53,228 bases of DNA from NCBI GenBank assembly GCA_003697125.1, contig RFGB01000021.1:1-53228 (forward strand), in the 5' to 3' direction. This stretch comes from Alphaproteobacteria bacterium (GTDB lineage: Bacteria; Pseudomonadota; Alphaproteobacteria; Rhodobacterales; Rhodobacteraceae). Under the pieces are notes generated by a model. The model did no database searches, had not been told where the DNA came from, and saw nothing but the letters and a program-made list of their open reading frames with translations. Made by a program: the position numbers and the translations under genes. Within the stretch, counting starts at the first letter, position 1. Each line of letters opens with the position of its first letter. Shown here piece after piece: positions 9,054-18,455 of this stretch.

Positions 9054-12000
9054 AGATCGAGCACGATCTCGCCGCCCGGCTCCGCCGCGCGCGATCGGCA
9101 CAGGATCATCTCGGTTTCCCGCTGGCGCCGCGACAGCACATGGTCGCGGTGGTCGACCGCGCCCTCCAGCACATGCGCCCGGCACACGCCGCACAGCCCG
9201 TCGGCGCATTTCAGATCGACATGCACCCCCGCGGCGATCAGCGCATCGGCGGCGCTGAGCTCGGGCGGAACCTCCACGCTGCGCCCCGAGCGCGCGAGGC
9301 GGATCACGAAGGGGCGATTCTCGCGCTCCGGCTCCTCGGGGACCGAGAAATACTCCACATGGCGCGCCTCGTCGGGGAAGCCCGCCGCCTCGGCCGCCTC
9401 CATCACCGCGCGGATGTAGCGATCGGGCCCGCAGGCATAGACATGCCAGCCGGGCTGCCAGCCGGCGAGGATCGCGGACAGATCGGCGCGGCTGCCTTCA
9501 TCGGAGAAGTGGTAATGGACCCGGCTCGCCCAGGGCATGGCGGCGAGATCGGCGAGGAAGCCCGCCTGCGCCCGCGACCGGCAGGAGTAGTGAAGCGCGA
9601 AGTCGCGGCCCAGCGCATGCAGCCGGTGGGCCATCGCGATCATCGGCGTGACCCCGATCCCCCCCGCCATCAGGAAGCTCCGCGCCGCGTCCTCGACCAG
9701 CGGGAAATGGTTGATCGGCTTCGAGATGAAGACGCGCCGGCCCTCGGTGAATATGCGATGCATCAGCCTGGAGCCGCCGCGCCCCGAATCCTCGCGCAGG
9801 ACCGCGATCTGGTAGACCGACCGGTCGGCGGGATCGCCCGAAAGCGAATACTGGCGCAGGAATTCCGGCGCGATCACCACATCGACATGCGCCCCCGCGG
9901 TCCATTCCGGCAGCGGCCCGCCATCCCAGGCGCGGAACTCGTATTTCACGATGTCCGGGGTCATCCGTTCGACCTTGGTGACCCGGGTCTTCAGCACCGG
10001 CGAATCGCCCGGGATCCGGTATTCGTGGGCCAGGCCCTCGGTGTCGCCCCGCGCCAGGCGCGCACGGTATTCCGCCGCCCCGATCAGCGCGCGATAGGCA
10101 TTGATCCCCGCCTCGCGGTCCATCGGGAAGGGATAGGGCCAGGGATGGGGCGCGAGATTGGCCGGATAGACGGCGAGGGTCTGGTCTTCGTAGCGCACCT
10201 CCAGGTCGGGCTGCAGGTCGCGGGCATTGACCGGATGGCGCGCCGGCCCGTAGCCGCCCGCCTCGTCGATCTCGATGTCCCACCACCATTTCTTGACCGG
10301 GTTGAGCCCGCCCCGCCCCAGCCGGTCGTCCAGCCGCGCCAGCCAGGGCGCGGCGCCGGGCAGGTGCATCGCCGCCCAGCGGAAGGGCCGTTCGGCGAAC
10401 AGCCCCTCGAGATTCCACGGGCAGGTCTTCATGCAGCGCCCGCACATCGCCCCGCCTTGGGTGGTGATGCGGTAGGTGGCGCATTTCTGGCTGTCGGACT
10501 TCCAGATCTCGTAGCCGTTGAACATCAGCTTCGGGCCCGCGGTGATCGCGCCCGAGGGGCATTCGCGCGCGCATTTGTTGCACGATTCGCAAAACCGCTG
10601 CAGGCCGAAGTCGATGGGCCGGTCATGGGCCATGGGCAGGTCGGTGGTGACGACGCCCGACTTGAGCCGCGGCCCCAGGAAGGGGTTCAGGATCACCTCG
10701 CCGATGCGACTGACCTCGCCCAGCCCCGACAGCAGCAGGAGCGGGGGCTGCAGCACGTCGCCATCCATCACCGTATGCGCCTTGGCGCTGTAGCCCAGAT
10801 TGCGGATCTGCCGGGCGATCACCCCGCCCAGCAGGGAAAACCGCAGATAGGCGCGCATCGACTGGGCCACCGATATCCAGTCGTCGCCGCTGGCGCCGGC
10901 CATCGTCTCGTAGCCCTGATCGACGATCATGCTGATCGCATGGTCGTGGGGCGGGTCGATCGGATCGCCGGCCGCGTCATGGGAATACCATGCCCAGGGC
11001 GGGCAGCGGCTGATCCCCACGGCGTCGATGCCAAGGAAGTAGCTGGCCGCCTTGACCAGCGCCGCGGCCTCGGCCGGGTCGATGCGCCGGCGCCGGGGCG
11101 CGGGCTCGCCATCCTGCAGCAGGACCAGCGCCCCCAGCGCCCGCCGCTGGGCCATCGACGGCGCCGCCTTGCGCACATAGTGGCCGCCCTTCGCCCCCTC
11201 CTGCACCGCGCGCCCCATGTCCCCGAACTGGGCGCGGGCGAACATGTCGGTGCGCTTGGGCACACGGGGGATGCGCGCCTCGTCGAGGAAGGTGGTCGGC
11301 TGATCGACGCGCTTCAGCGTCTCGAAGGGATGGGGGCCGTCGACATAGCGGCGGTTGCGGAAGGCCTCGGCATTGAAGGCATTGCGCGCATGGCCGATGC
11401 CCAGCCACCAGGCCGGGCCGTTGATCCGCCAGCGCGGCTGCTGCCCGAGCGGGGCGAGCGGCGCATCCGGGGCCAGGGCGAATGAGGTGGTCACCGCTGC
11501 GAGGCCGAAGCGGTCGCCGAGCCAGGGATTCCACAGCCGCCCCTCCTCGACCGTGGCGAGGCCCGCGGCGACCGCCAGGCGGTTGAGATCGACATCGGAG
11601 GATGTCGCGGTGTGCGCCCGCGCGCGATACCCCAGAAGCCGCAGGTAGTTGGCGATGACCACGGCCGTCTCGGCCCCGCGCAGCGCGGCGCGGTGGGCCT
11701 GGGCGTCGAGGATCCAGGCGGCGCCCGGCTCCTCGGGCCGCGGATCGCGCGGATAGTCGTAGAGGAAGACGATCGCGTGGTCCTGCCCGTCGATGGTGCT
11801 GGGCGGGGCCTCCATGCTTTCCTTGAGATCGGCCATGATCAGGTCGATCCCCGAGGCCAGCGTCTTGGTCTGGCGGGTGCGCAGCGCCTCGGCCAGACGG
11901 TCGATGCCCGGATTGCGGAAGGGCTGCGCGAGCAGCAGCGGCGGTCCCACCCGGCAGATCCCGACCATCGCCGCGTCGCAGAAATAGCCGAACGCCTTCA

Positions 12001-12262
12001 GATGGCGCGACCGCTCGGCCGGATCCTCGGGCACGCGGGCGCGCACCGGGTTCACCAGCCCGTCGCGGATGGCGTCCAGCATCGCCTGGTATTCGTCCAT
12101 CGCGTTCACGATGCTCTCGGGCATCTCGGGCCGGCGGAAGGACAGGGGCTGCATCGGCGGCACCGCCGCCAGATCGACCCGCTCGGCCCTCGCGAGGCGT
12201 TCGAGCGGAAACGGTCCCATGTGAACCGGCCGGTCGGCATCCGAGAAGAATCGGATCGTCAT
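9050..12262 (-). CDS. Self-sufficient reductive dehalogenase: RdhA fused to FNR-like reductase and [2Fe-2S] ferredoxin
   Basis: A 1070-residue three-module protein. Residues about 1-560 form the corrinoid-binding RdhA part. Two similar halves are visible: LGYRARAHT...NPWLGDRFGLAAVTT (about 210-265) and LGYSAKAHT...NPFLGPRLKSGVVTT (about 490-542). In characterised catabolic enzymes of this kind the first half has lost cofactor binding. Two [4Fe-4S] motifs follow: CESCNKCAREC (C558-568) and C594 plus CGRCMKTC (607-614). From about 755 there is a flavin/NAD(P) reductase module (RQYSLSG, GGIGVTP, YACGPDR). A plant-type [2Fe-2S] ferredoxin with CADGLCGVC and a distal Cys1055 ends the protein. There is no Tat signal and no adjacent membrane anchor gene (RdhB), so it should be cytoplasmic and take electrons directly from NAD(P)H, like BhbA and the Nitratireductor enzyme. 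ATG at 12262 follows AAGGAG; a GTG lies 6 bases upstream. The halogenated substrate is unknown. Confidence 0.88.
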   Translation of the reverse strand: MTIRFFSDADRPVHMGPFPLERLARAERVDLAAVPPMQPLSFRRPEMPESIVNAMDEYQAMLDAIRDGLVNPVRARVPEDPAERSRHLKAFGYFCDAAMVGICRVGPPLLLAQPFRNPGIDRLAEALRTRQTKTLASGIDLIMADLKESMEAPPSTIDGQDHAIVFLYDYPRDPRPEEPGAAWILDAQAHRAALRGAETAVVIANYLRLLGYRARAHTATSSDVDLNRLAVAAGLATVEEGRLWNPWLGDRFGLAAVTTSFALAPDAPLAPLGQQPRWRINGPAWWLGIGHARNAFNAEAFRNRRYVDGPHPFETLKRVDQPTTFLDEARIPRVPKRTDMFARAQFGDMGRAVQEGAKGGHYVRKAAPSMAQRRALGALVLLQDGEPAPRRRRIDPAEAAALVKAASYFLGIDAVGISRCPPWAWYSHDAAGDPIDPPHDHAISMIVDQGYETMAGASGDDWISVAQSMRAYLRFSLLGGVIARQIRNLGYSAKAHTVMDGDVLQPPLLLLSGLGEVSRIGEVILNPFLGPRLKSGVVTTDLPMAHDRPIDFGLQRFCESCNKCARECPSGAITAGPKLMFNGYEIWKSDSQKCATYRITTQGGAMCGRCMKTCPWNLEGLFAERPFRWAAMHLPGAAPWLARLDDRLGRGGLNPVKKWWWDIEIDEAGGYGPARHPVNARDLQPDLEVRYEDQTLAVYPANLAPHPWPYPFPMDREAGINAYRALIGAAEYRARLARGDTEGLAHEYRIPGDSPVLKTRVTKVERMTPDIVKYEFRAWDGGPLPEWTAGAHVDVVIAPEFLRQYSLSGDPADRSVYQIAVLREDSGRGGSRLMHRIFTEGRRVFISKPINHFPLVEDAARSFLMAGGIGVTPMIAMAHRLHALGRDFALHYSCRSRAQAGFLADLAAMPWASRVHYHFSDEGSRADLSAILAGWQPGWHVYACGPDRYIRAVMEAAEAAGFPDEARHVEYFSVPEEPERENRPFVIRLARSGRSVEVPPELSAADALIAAGVHVDLKCADGLCGVCRAHVLEGAVDHRDHVLSRRQRETEMILCRSRAAEPGGEIVLDL

Positions 12263-12334
12263 CGCCACACTCCTTAACGCGCGAAATACTCGCCCGGGTC
12301 GGGCGGCTGCGCAAGGGCCCGGCGCGCGGTGTGA

Positions 12335-13816
12335 TCAGTCGCGATAGCCGCGGAATCCCGCGACGCGCCAGATGCCGTAGTCGAAGGCGAAATCGGCATG
12401 GGTGGCCAGCGTGCCGGTGTCGATCGCCTCGGCCTCGGCAAAGCGCCCGGCCGCCGCATCCGCCCGCCCCCGCAGCATGAACAGGATCATCGGTTGCGTC
12501 TCGCCCGGCGCGAGGCTTGCCGTCATCGCATAGTGGTTGTCGATCCGCCCGTCGGGGTTCCACAGCCGGATCCGGTCCGGCCCGAGGCCGGCGAACCAGG
12601 CGCATTCGGCCAGCCGGCGGCGGTCGTCGGACAGGATGATGTCGATGCCGGTTTCCTCCATGGCCATTGCCACCCGCTCGCACAGCGCCGGACCGATGCG
12701 CATCTTCTTGAACGGATCGGCGACGCGCGGCAGCCCGCGCCCCCATCCGTCATAGACGAAGGCAAGCCCCCAGACGAGGAAGATCGCGGCAAGGCCGGTG
12801 GCAAGCTGCAGCCGCAGCGCCCGCCCCCAGCCCCGCGTGACCAGCCAGCGCGCGGCGAGGATCGATCCCGCGATGTAGCTGGGCGCGGCCCAGTTGGCGT
12901 TCGCGCCCCCGGCCAGGGCCTGGACCGCCATCGCGCCCAGCAGCGGCCAGCTGAGCCACATCAGGATGCGCCAGCGCCAGTCGCCGCGCCGCAGCGCCGC
13001 GCCGGCCATGGCGAACAGGAATACCGGGCCGATCACGCCGGCCTGGCTGAGCAGGAATTCCGCCCCGCCGGCAGGGGTGAAGCCCGCGCGCCCCTGATCG
13101 GCGTTCTCGGCCAGATGCGCGACGGAGACGAAGCCGTGGGTCGCCAGCCAGACCAGGTGCGGCGCGGTGAGCGACAGCCAGCCCGCCACGGCGACAAGCG
13201 CCCCCTTCGGGCGCAAGGGCGATTCGCGCGACAGCGCCGCATAGCCCAGCGCACCGGCGACGAAGACCAACGCGGTATACTTGGCCAGCGTGCCCAGCCC
13301 CAGAGCCAGCCCCAGCCCCAGCCACCAGCCCCAGGGCTCGGCCGCCGCCCGTCCGCGGCGCGCGGTGAGGATCCGCGTCAGGGCATAGAGCGCCAGCGCC
13401 CAGCCCAGCATCATCGGCGGGTCGGTGGTCATCAGCGCCGAGGAAACCGTCACCCCCGGCGCCAGGGCATAGCCGGCCGCGGCCCAGAACCCCGTCCGCC
13501 CGTCATGGAGCCGGCGCGCCGATGCGAAGATCAGCCAGGCGATCCACATGTGGATCAGCGGCGCAGAGACTCGCAGCGCGAAGGCGTTGTCGCCCAGCAG
13601 CGCCGTCTGGGCCGCGATCATCCAGGCGACCAGGGGCGGTTTCGAGTAGTAGCCGAGATCCGGCCGCGCGGCATAGGTCCAGTACTGGGCCTCGTCGAAA
13701 TGCACCGGGACGAGGCCGGTGGCATCGAGCGCGAGGCGCAGCGCCGTCAGCGCCGCGAGCAGCGCGACGCAGCCGGCCGCCCAGCCCCGTTCCGATGTCT
13801 TCGCCCGCCGTGCCAT
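12335..13816 (-). CDS. GT39/PMT-family membrane glycosyltransferase (ArnT-like)
   Basis: About 493 residues with roughly ten hydrophobic segments. The first periplasmic loop carries VHFDEAQYWTYAARPDLGYYSKPPLVAW, the acidic DEAQYW and the YYSKPPL motif of GT-C enzymes such as ArnT that transfer sugars from polyprenyl phosphates. A soluble C-terminal domain (about 395-493) follows the last membrane helix. The start is uncertain: I chose ATG at 13816 (MARRAKTSERG), shortly before the first hydrophobic helix; the ORF extends to 13915 with a low-quality N-terminus. Acceptor (lipid A, glycan or protein) cannot be inferred. It is upstream of the reductive dehalogenase gene on the same strand, with 72 bases between. 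Confidence 0.82.
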   Translation of the reverse strand: MARRAKTSERGWAAGCVALLAALTALRLALDATGLVPVHFDEAQYWTYAARPDLGYYSKPPLVAWMIAAQTALLGDNAFALRVSAPLIHMWIAWLIFASARRLHDGRTGFWAAAGYALAPGVTVSSALMTTDPPMMLGWALALYALTRILTARRGRAAAEPWGWWLGLGLALGLGTLAKYTALVFVAGALGYAALSRESPLRPKGALVAVAGWLSLTAPHLVWLATHGFVSVAHLAENADQGRAGFTPAGGAEFLLSQAGVIGPVFLFAMAGAALRRGDWRWRILMWLSWPLLGAMAVQALAGGANANWAAPSYIAGSILAARWLVTRGWGRALRLQLATGLAAIFLVWGLAFVYDGWGRGLPRVADPFKKMRIGPALCERVAMAMEETGIDIILSDDRRRLAECAWFAGLGPDRIRLWNPDGRIDNHYAMTASLAPGETQPMILFMLRGRADAAAGRFAEAEAIDTGTLATHADFAFDYGIWRVAGFRGYRD

Positions 13817-13974
13817 GGCGCGGTGATCGCCGATCGGGTCGGGGCTGGCAAGGGGGCTGGCGACGGGCGGGCCCGCGCGCGCCCCGCGGCGATGCGCCAT
13901 CACATTCGCATCCATGCATTGATCCGCCGCCCTGCCCGGCTATCATGGCGCAAGGCAAGCCGGAGGATCCGCCC

Positions 13975-14946
13975 ATGACCCACCACCCTTCGCGCCGCGA
14001 GCTTCTGCGGCTCGCCGCGCTGGCTTCCGCCTTCGCCCTGCCCGCCATGCCGCTCGGCGCCGCCATCGGCGGCCCGCGGGGCACGCAGGCGCCGGGGTTC
14101 TTCCGCTTCTCGGTCGGGGACTTCGCCGTCACCGTCCTGTCGGACGGGCATCTGGAAACCCCCGCGGCGCTGCTGGGCGCGAATGCCCATCCCGCCGAGG
14201 TGGCGCGGTTCCTGGAGGCACATCACCTGTCGTCGGAAATCAACCTGGCCCATACCAATCACGCGCTGATCGACACCGGCGAGGCCAGGGTCCTGGTCGA
14301 TGTGGGCTCGGGCAACCGATTCCAGCCGACCGCGGGCCGGCTGATGGCCAACATGGCCGCGGCCGGGATCGACCCGGCCAGCATCACCCATGTGGTTCTG
14401 ACCCACGCCCACCCCGATCATGTCTGGGGGATGCTGGATGACTTCGACGATCCGGTCCTGCCCGATGCCCGCCTGCTGATCGGCGCCGCAGAGGCGGCCT
14501 TCTGGCTGGCGCCCGGACGGGTGGACCAGGTGCCCGAGGCGATGAAGCCGTTCGTGGTGGGGGCGGTCCGCTCGCTGGAGCCGGTCCGCGACCGGCTGGA
14601 GCTGGTGGAAGACGGTCACGAGGTGGTGCCGGGCCTGCGGATGATCGCGACGCCCGGCCACACGCCCGGGCACATGTCCCTGCTGGCCGAGAGCGGCGGG
14701 CAGGCGCTTCTGGTCACCGGGGATGCGGCCAATCACGCGCTGATCAGCTTTCAGCGCCCAGACTGGGTGTTCGGATTCGACGCCGACGGCGCCCGGGCGG
14801 TTCTGACCCGCCGGCGGCTGGCTGCCATGGCCGCCGAGCGTGGCATGGCGGTGCTGGGCTATCACTTCCCCTTCCCGGGGGTGGGGCATGTCCTGGCCGA
14901 GGGGCCGGCCTTCCGCTTCCTGCCCGCATTGTGGCGCTGGCAGTAG
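13975..14946 (+). CDS. Tat-exported MBL-fold metallo-hydrolase
   Basis: A 323-residue metallo-beta-lactamase-fold protein. The N-terminus SRRELLRLAALASAFALPAMPLGAA has a twin arginine and hydrophobic core, indicating Tat export to the periplasm. The binuclear metal motif is THAHPDH (His144, His146, Asp148, His149), followed by TPGHTPGHMS, TGDAANH and GYHFPFPG for the remaining ligands. The family includes lactonases, thiol hydrolases and similar enzymes; no substrate is indicated. The ATG is preceded by GGAGGATC. It is divergent from the GT39 gene and convergent with the amidotransferase-like gene, so probably a single-gene transcript. Confidence 0.88.
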   Translation: MTHHPSRRELLRLAALASAFALPAMPLGAAIGGPRGTQAPGFFRFSVGDFAVTVLSDGHLETPAALLGANAHPAEVARFLEAHHLSSEINLAHTNHALIDTGEARVLVDVGSGNRFQPTAGRLMANMAAAGIDPASITHVVLTHAHPDHVWGMLDDFDDPVLPDARLLIGAAEAAFWLAPGRVDQVPEAMKPFVVGAVRSLEPVRDRLELVEDGHEVVPGLRMIATPGHTPGHMSLLAESGGQALLVTGDAANHALISFQRPDWVFGFDADGARAVLTRRRLAAMAAERGMAVLGYHFPFPGVGHVLAEGPAFRFLPALWRWQ

Positions 14947-14961
14947 CCGCCTGTTCCCCGT

Positions 14962-15714
14962 TCAGGCGGCGCGGGCGAGTTCGCGCATCGCGGCGCCGAA
15001 GGCCTCGAACAGGCGGCGGCTGACCGGATCCTCGTCGGCGCGCCATTCGGCATGCCACTGCACCGCCATGGCGAAGGCGGGGGCGCCGGCGACATGAAGC
15101 GCCTCGGGGGTGCCGTCGGGGGCGTGCCCCTCGATCACGATGCGGCTGCCCGGTTCGACGATTCCCTGCCCGTGCAGCGAATTGACCATCACCTCCTCGC
15201 AGCCCCACAGCGTGGCGAAGCGCCCGCCGGGAACCAGCCTGACGGGATGGCGCAGGGCGAACTTCTCCTCCAGCGTCCCGTCGGGCGGCATGCGGTGATT
15301 CATGCGGCCGGGAAGCTCGCGGATCTCGGGGTGCAGCGTGCCGCCGAAGGCAACGTTGAATTCCTGAAAGCCGCGACAGATGCCGAGGATCGGCACCCCG
15401 CGTTCGACGCAGGCGCGGATCAGGGGCAGTGTCACCGCGTCGCGATTGCGGTCGAAGGGACCATGGGCGGGGGTCTCCTCCTGCCCGTAATGGGAGGGAT
15501 GCACGTTCGGCCGCCCCCCGGTGAAGACGAAGCCGTGGCAGGTTTCCAGCAGGTCGTGCAGATGCACCGCATCGGGCAGCGCCGGCACGATCAGCGGCAG
15601 CGCGTCGCAGACCCGGGCCACCGCGCGGATGTTCATCTCGCCGCAGGCCTGGGCGGGATACTGGTCGTTCACCATGTGGTGATTTCCGATGATGCCCACG
15701 ACCGGCCGCGCCAT
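14962..15714 (-). CDS. Class I glutamine amidotransferase-like (gamma-glutamyl-GABA hydrolase, PuuD-type)
   Basis: A 250-residue peptidase C26 protein. It starts ARPVVGIIGNHHMVNDQYPAQACG and carries GFVFTGGRPNVHPSHYG, the nucleophile elbow ILGICRGFQEFNVAFGG (Cys in GICRG) and the His-Glu pair in VQWHAEW. These are the marks of gamma-glutamyl-gamma-aminobutyrate hydrolases and their relatives, which cleave gamma-glutamylated amines in the cytoplasm. The ATG at 15714 with GAGGAAGGGC upstream is preferred over the ORF start at 15801. No other putrescine-pathway genes are nearby, so the exact substrate is open. Confidence 0.87.
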   Translation of the reverse strand: MARPVVGIIGNHHMVNDQYPAQACGEMNIRAVARVCDALPLIVPALPDAVHLHDLLETCHGFVFTGGRPNVHPSHYGQEETPAHGPFDRNRDAVTLPLIRACVERGVPILGICRGFQEFNVAFGGTLHPEIRELPGRMNHRMPPDGTLEEKFALRHPVRLVPGGRFATLWGCEEVMVNSLHGQGIVEPGSRIVIEGHAPDGTPEALHVAGAPAFAMAVQWHAEWRADEDPVSRRLFEAFGAAMRELARAA

Positions 15715-15787
15715 GATGCCCTTCCTCTTGCTGCCGCCCCAAGGATGGCCGGACCCTAGCGCGGCGGCCCGCGATCGTCGAGCCGCA

Positions 15788-15801
15788 TTGATCCAGCGCA
15801 A
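15788..15801. promoter_or_regulatory. Candidate FNR/FixK-type (CRP family) binding site
   Basis: TTGATCCAGCGCAA fits the TTG(A/C)-N6-(T/G)CAA consensus of FNR/FixK regulators. It lies in the divergent region between the amidotransferase-like gene and the DUF465-like gene, 62 bases before the latter's ATG. That spacing would suit activation with a start site about 40 bases downstream of the box centre. It could signal oxygen-responsive control; a chance match cannot be excluded. Confidence 0.45.
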
Positions 15802-15863
15802 TGTGCCGGGGGCGGGCCGGATGCAGCCTGACGCGATCCGAGAGCGGTGAGCCGGGAGATCCG

Positions 15864-16127
15864 ATGCCGGAGGTGCTGTCGTCGCTGGCCGAATGCCTGG
15901 GCGTGGAGAGGGATCAGCTGCAGCGCCTGCGGGCGGAGGATGCCGAGCTGGGGCGGCTCATGGAGGAATACGCGGCGCTGGACCGAAGAATCGTGCGCTG
16001 CGAGGCCGGGATCGAGGCGGAGAGCGAGCTGCGCCTCGAGGCGATGCGGCGGGCGCGGCTGACGCTGCTGGACGCCATCGGCCTCGCCGCCGGCGGCAGG
16101 CTGCGCCGCCTGCCCGCCGGCGACTGA
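15864..16127 (+). CDS. Small DUF465 (YdcH)-like coiled-coil protein
   Basis: An 87-residue, charged, mostly helical protein. LRAEDAELGRLMEEYAALDRRIVRCE followed by a second helix ending RRARLTLLDAIG closely follows the layout of DUF465/YdcH proteins, which are small helical hairpins of unknown function. I chose the ATG at 15864 (MPEVLSSLAE) with GGGAGATCCG upstream rather than the ORF start at 15801, which overlaps the FNR-like box. It ends 8 bases before the convergent glcB stop. Confidence 0.65.
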   Translation: MPEVLSSLAECLGVERDQLQRLRAEDAELGRLMEEYAALDRRIVRCEAGIEAESELRLEAMRRARLTLLDAIGLAAGGRLRRLPAGD

Positions 16128-16135
16128 GCGCCCCC

Positions 16136-18307
16136 TCAGCCCGCCCCCGCCTTGGCGCGCCGGCGCCATGCGTGGAGGATCGGCTCGGTATAGCCCGAGG
16201 GCTGTTCGCGCCCCTTCAGCACCAGCTCGCAGGCGGCGCGGAAGGCCGGCCCGTCATAGCCGGGCGCCATCGGCCGATAGGCGGGATCATGGGCGTTCTG
16301 CCGATCCACGACCTGGGCCATGCGGCGCATGGCGGCCATGAACCGTGCCTCGTCGATCACCCCGTGATGCAGCCAGTTGGCCAGCAGCTGGCTGGAGATG
16401 CGGCAGGTGGCGCGGTCCTCCATCAACCCGATATCATTGATGTCGGGCACCTTGGAACAGCCGATGCCCTGGTCGACCCAGCGCACGACATATCCCAGGA
16501 TGCCCTGGGCGCAGTTGTCCAGCTCGGCGTTCACCTCCGCCTCGGTCCAGTTGCGCCCCGGCGCGACCGGCACGGTCAGCAGGTCGTGCAGGCGATCGGG
16601 CCGGCGGGCCGCGGCGATCTCGCGCTGGCGGGCCATGACGTCGACAAGGTGATAATGGGTGGCGTGCAGCGTCGCGGCGGTGGGGCTAGGCACCCAGGCG
16701 CAGTTGGCCCCGGCCATCGGGTGGGCGATCTTCTCGCGCAGCATGTCCGCCATGCGGTCGGGCATCGCCCACATCCCCTTGCCGATCTGCGCGCGGCCCG
16801 GCAGACCGCAGGCCAGGCCGATGTCGACATTGCGGTCCTCATAGGCCGAAAGCCAGGGCTGCGCCTTCATCTCGGCCTTGGGCAGGGTCGGGCCGGCCTC
16901 CATGGCGGTGTGGATCTCGTCGCCGGTGCGGTCGAGGAATCCGGTATTGATGAAGCAGACCCGGCCCCGTGCGGCGCGGATGCATTCGCGAAGGTTGACG
17001 CTGGTGCGCCGCTCCTCGTCCATGATGCCCATCTTCACGGTGTTGCGGGCCAGTCTCAGCGCATCCTCGACCCGGGCGAAGACCGCGTCGGCGAAGGCGA
17101 CCTCGGCCGGCCCGTGCATCTTGGGCTTGACGACATAGATCGAGCCCGCGGGCGAATTCCGCCGCGGCCCGTTCAGGTCATGCAGCGCACACAGCACGGT
17201 GACCATGGCGTCGAGCAGGCCCTCGAACACCTCGTTGCCGTCGCGGTCGAGGATCGCCGGCGTGGTCATCAGATGGCCGACATTGCGCACCAGCATCAGC
17301 GCCCGTCCCCGCACGCGACGGCTGCCGCCATCGGGGGCGGTGATGTCGAAATCGGGGGCGAGGCGCCGCGTGAACCGGCGCCCGCCCTTCTCCACCTCGG
17401 CCGACAGCTCGCCCTTCATCAGGCCCAGCCAGTTGGCATAGACCTGCGCCTTGTCCTCGGCATCGACCGCGGCGACGCTGTCCTCGCAGTCCATGATCGT
17501 GGTCACCGCCGATTCCAGCAGCACATCGGCGACATGGGCGGGGTCGTCGCGGCCGACCGGATGGGCGGCGTCGATGACCAGCCGGATCAGCAGGCCGTGG
17601 TTCTGGAGGAAGATCGACTCGGGCGCATCGGCCGCGCCCAGATGGCCGGCCAGCTGGGCCGGATCGCGCAGGCCCGTCTCGCCCCAGGGACCGGCGACCA
17701 CGAGCCGTCCCTCGGCGATCCGGTAGCCGGTGGCCGCGGCATGGCTGGCCCCGTCGAGCGGCGCCGCGCGGTCGAGGAAATCCCGCGCCCAGGCGATCAC
17801 CCGCGCGCCGCGATCGCGGTCGTAGCCGCCGCCGGGCGGCAGGTCGCCCAGCGCATCGGTGCCGTAGAGCGCATCGTAGAGCGAGCCCCAGCGGGCATTG
17901 GCGGCGTTCAGCGCATAGCGCGCATTGCTGACCGGGACCACCAGCTGCGGCCCGGCGATCGCGGCGATCTCGGGATCGACATTGGCCGTCTCGACGGTGA
18001 AGTCGGGGCCCTCGGGCACGAGGTAGCCGATCTCGCGCAGGAAGGCTTCCTCGGCCGCGGGATCGGGATGCGGCCCGCCCAGCGCCCGGTAGCGCGCGTC
18101 GATCAGCGCCTGCAGCCGCGCGCGCTCGGCCAGAAGCTCGCGGTTGCGCGGCGCCATGTCATGGATCAGCGCCGAGAGGGCGCGCCAGAAGGCGTCCGGC
18201 TCGATCCCCGAACCGGGCAGCGCCTGATCCATCAGGAACCGGTGCAGCACCGGGGCCACCTTCAGGCCGTGGCAGTCGATCCGATCAAAGGTCCCAGGGT
18301 CGGTCAT
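16136..18307 (-). CDS. glcB: Malate synthase G
   Basis: A 723-residue enzyme, the normal length of isoform G, which condenses glyoxylate with acetyl-CoA to malate in the glyoxylate shunt. Recognisable segments include [53 protein letters not shown] (glyoxylate and Mg2+ site region), [20 protein letters not shown] and [18 protein letters not shown]. The ATG at 18307 is preceded by GCGGAGGACGC. It is divergent from pepN with about 150 bases between; I see no clear operator there. No isocitrate lyase gene is in the window. Confidence 0.97.
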   Translation of the reverse strand: MTDPGTFDRIDCHGLKVAPVLHRFLMDQALPGSGIEPDAFWRALSALIHDMAPRNRELLAERARLQALIDARYRALGGPHPDPAAEEAFLREIGYLVPEGPDFTVETANVDPEIAAIAGPQLVVPVSNARYALNAANARWGSLYDALYGTDALGDLPPGGGYDRDRGARVIAWARDFLDRAAPLDGASHAAATGYRIAEGRLVVAGPWGETGLRDPAQLAGHLGAADAPESIFLQNHGLLIRLVIDAAHPVGRDDPAHVADVLLESAVTTIMDCEDSVAAVDAEDKAQVYANWLGLMKGELSAEVEKGGRRFTRRLAPDFDITAPDGGSRRVRGRALMLVRNVGHLMTTPAILDRDGNEVFEGLLDAMVTVLCALHDLNGPRRNSPAGSIYVVKPKMHGPAEVAFADAVFARVEDALRLARNTVKMGIMDEERRTSVNLRECIRAARGRVCFINTGFLDRTGDEIHTAMEAGPTLPKAEMKAQPWLSAYEDRNVDIGLACGLPGRAQIGKGMWAMPDRMADMLREKIAHPMAGANCAWVPSPTAATLHATHYHLVDVMARQREIAAARRPDRLHDLLTVPVAPGRNWTEAEVNAELDNCAQGILGYVVRWVDQGIGCSKVPDINDIGLMEDRATCRISSQLLANWLHHGVIDEARFMAAMRRMAQVVDRQNAHDPAYRPMAPGYDGPAFRAACELVLKGREQPSGYTEPILHAWRRRAKAGAG

Positions 18308-18455
18308 CGCGTCCTCCGCAGGCTGTTGCGGACAGCGAATGAGACCTGCGCCCCGCCGCGGCAAGCCCCGGGCGCGGCGATTTCACCTGTCGGAAGGGCG
18401 GCGGGTCTTTGCTTCGCCGCGCGCGGCTCCTAACCTCGGCGACCGGAGGTTCCCG

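Noticed and set aside
8603-11485. 960-codon + strand ORF opposite the dehalogenase
   Set aside because: Shadow of the minus-strand dehalogenase gene, whose Fe-S and flavin motifs prove the coding strand.
15893-18433. 846-codon + strand ORF opposite glcB
   Set aside because: Antisense to malate synthase G; composition is that of a shadow frame.
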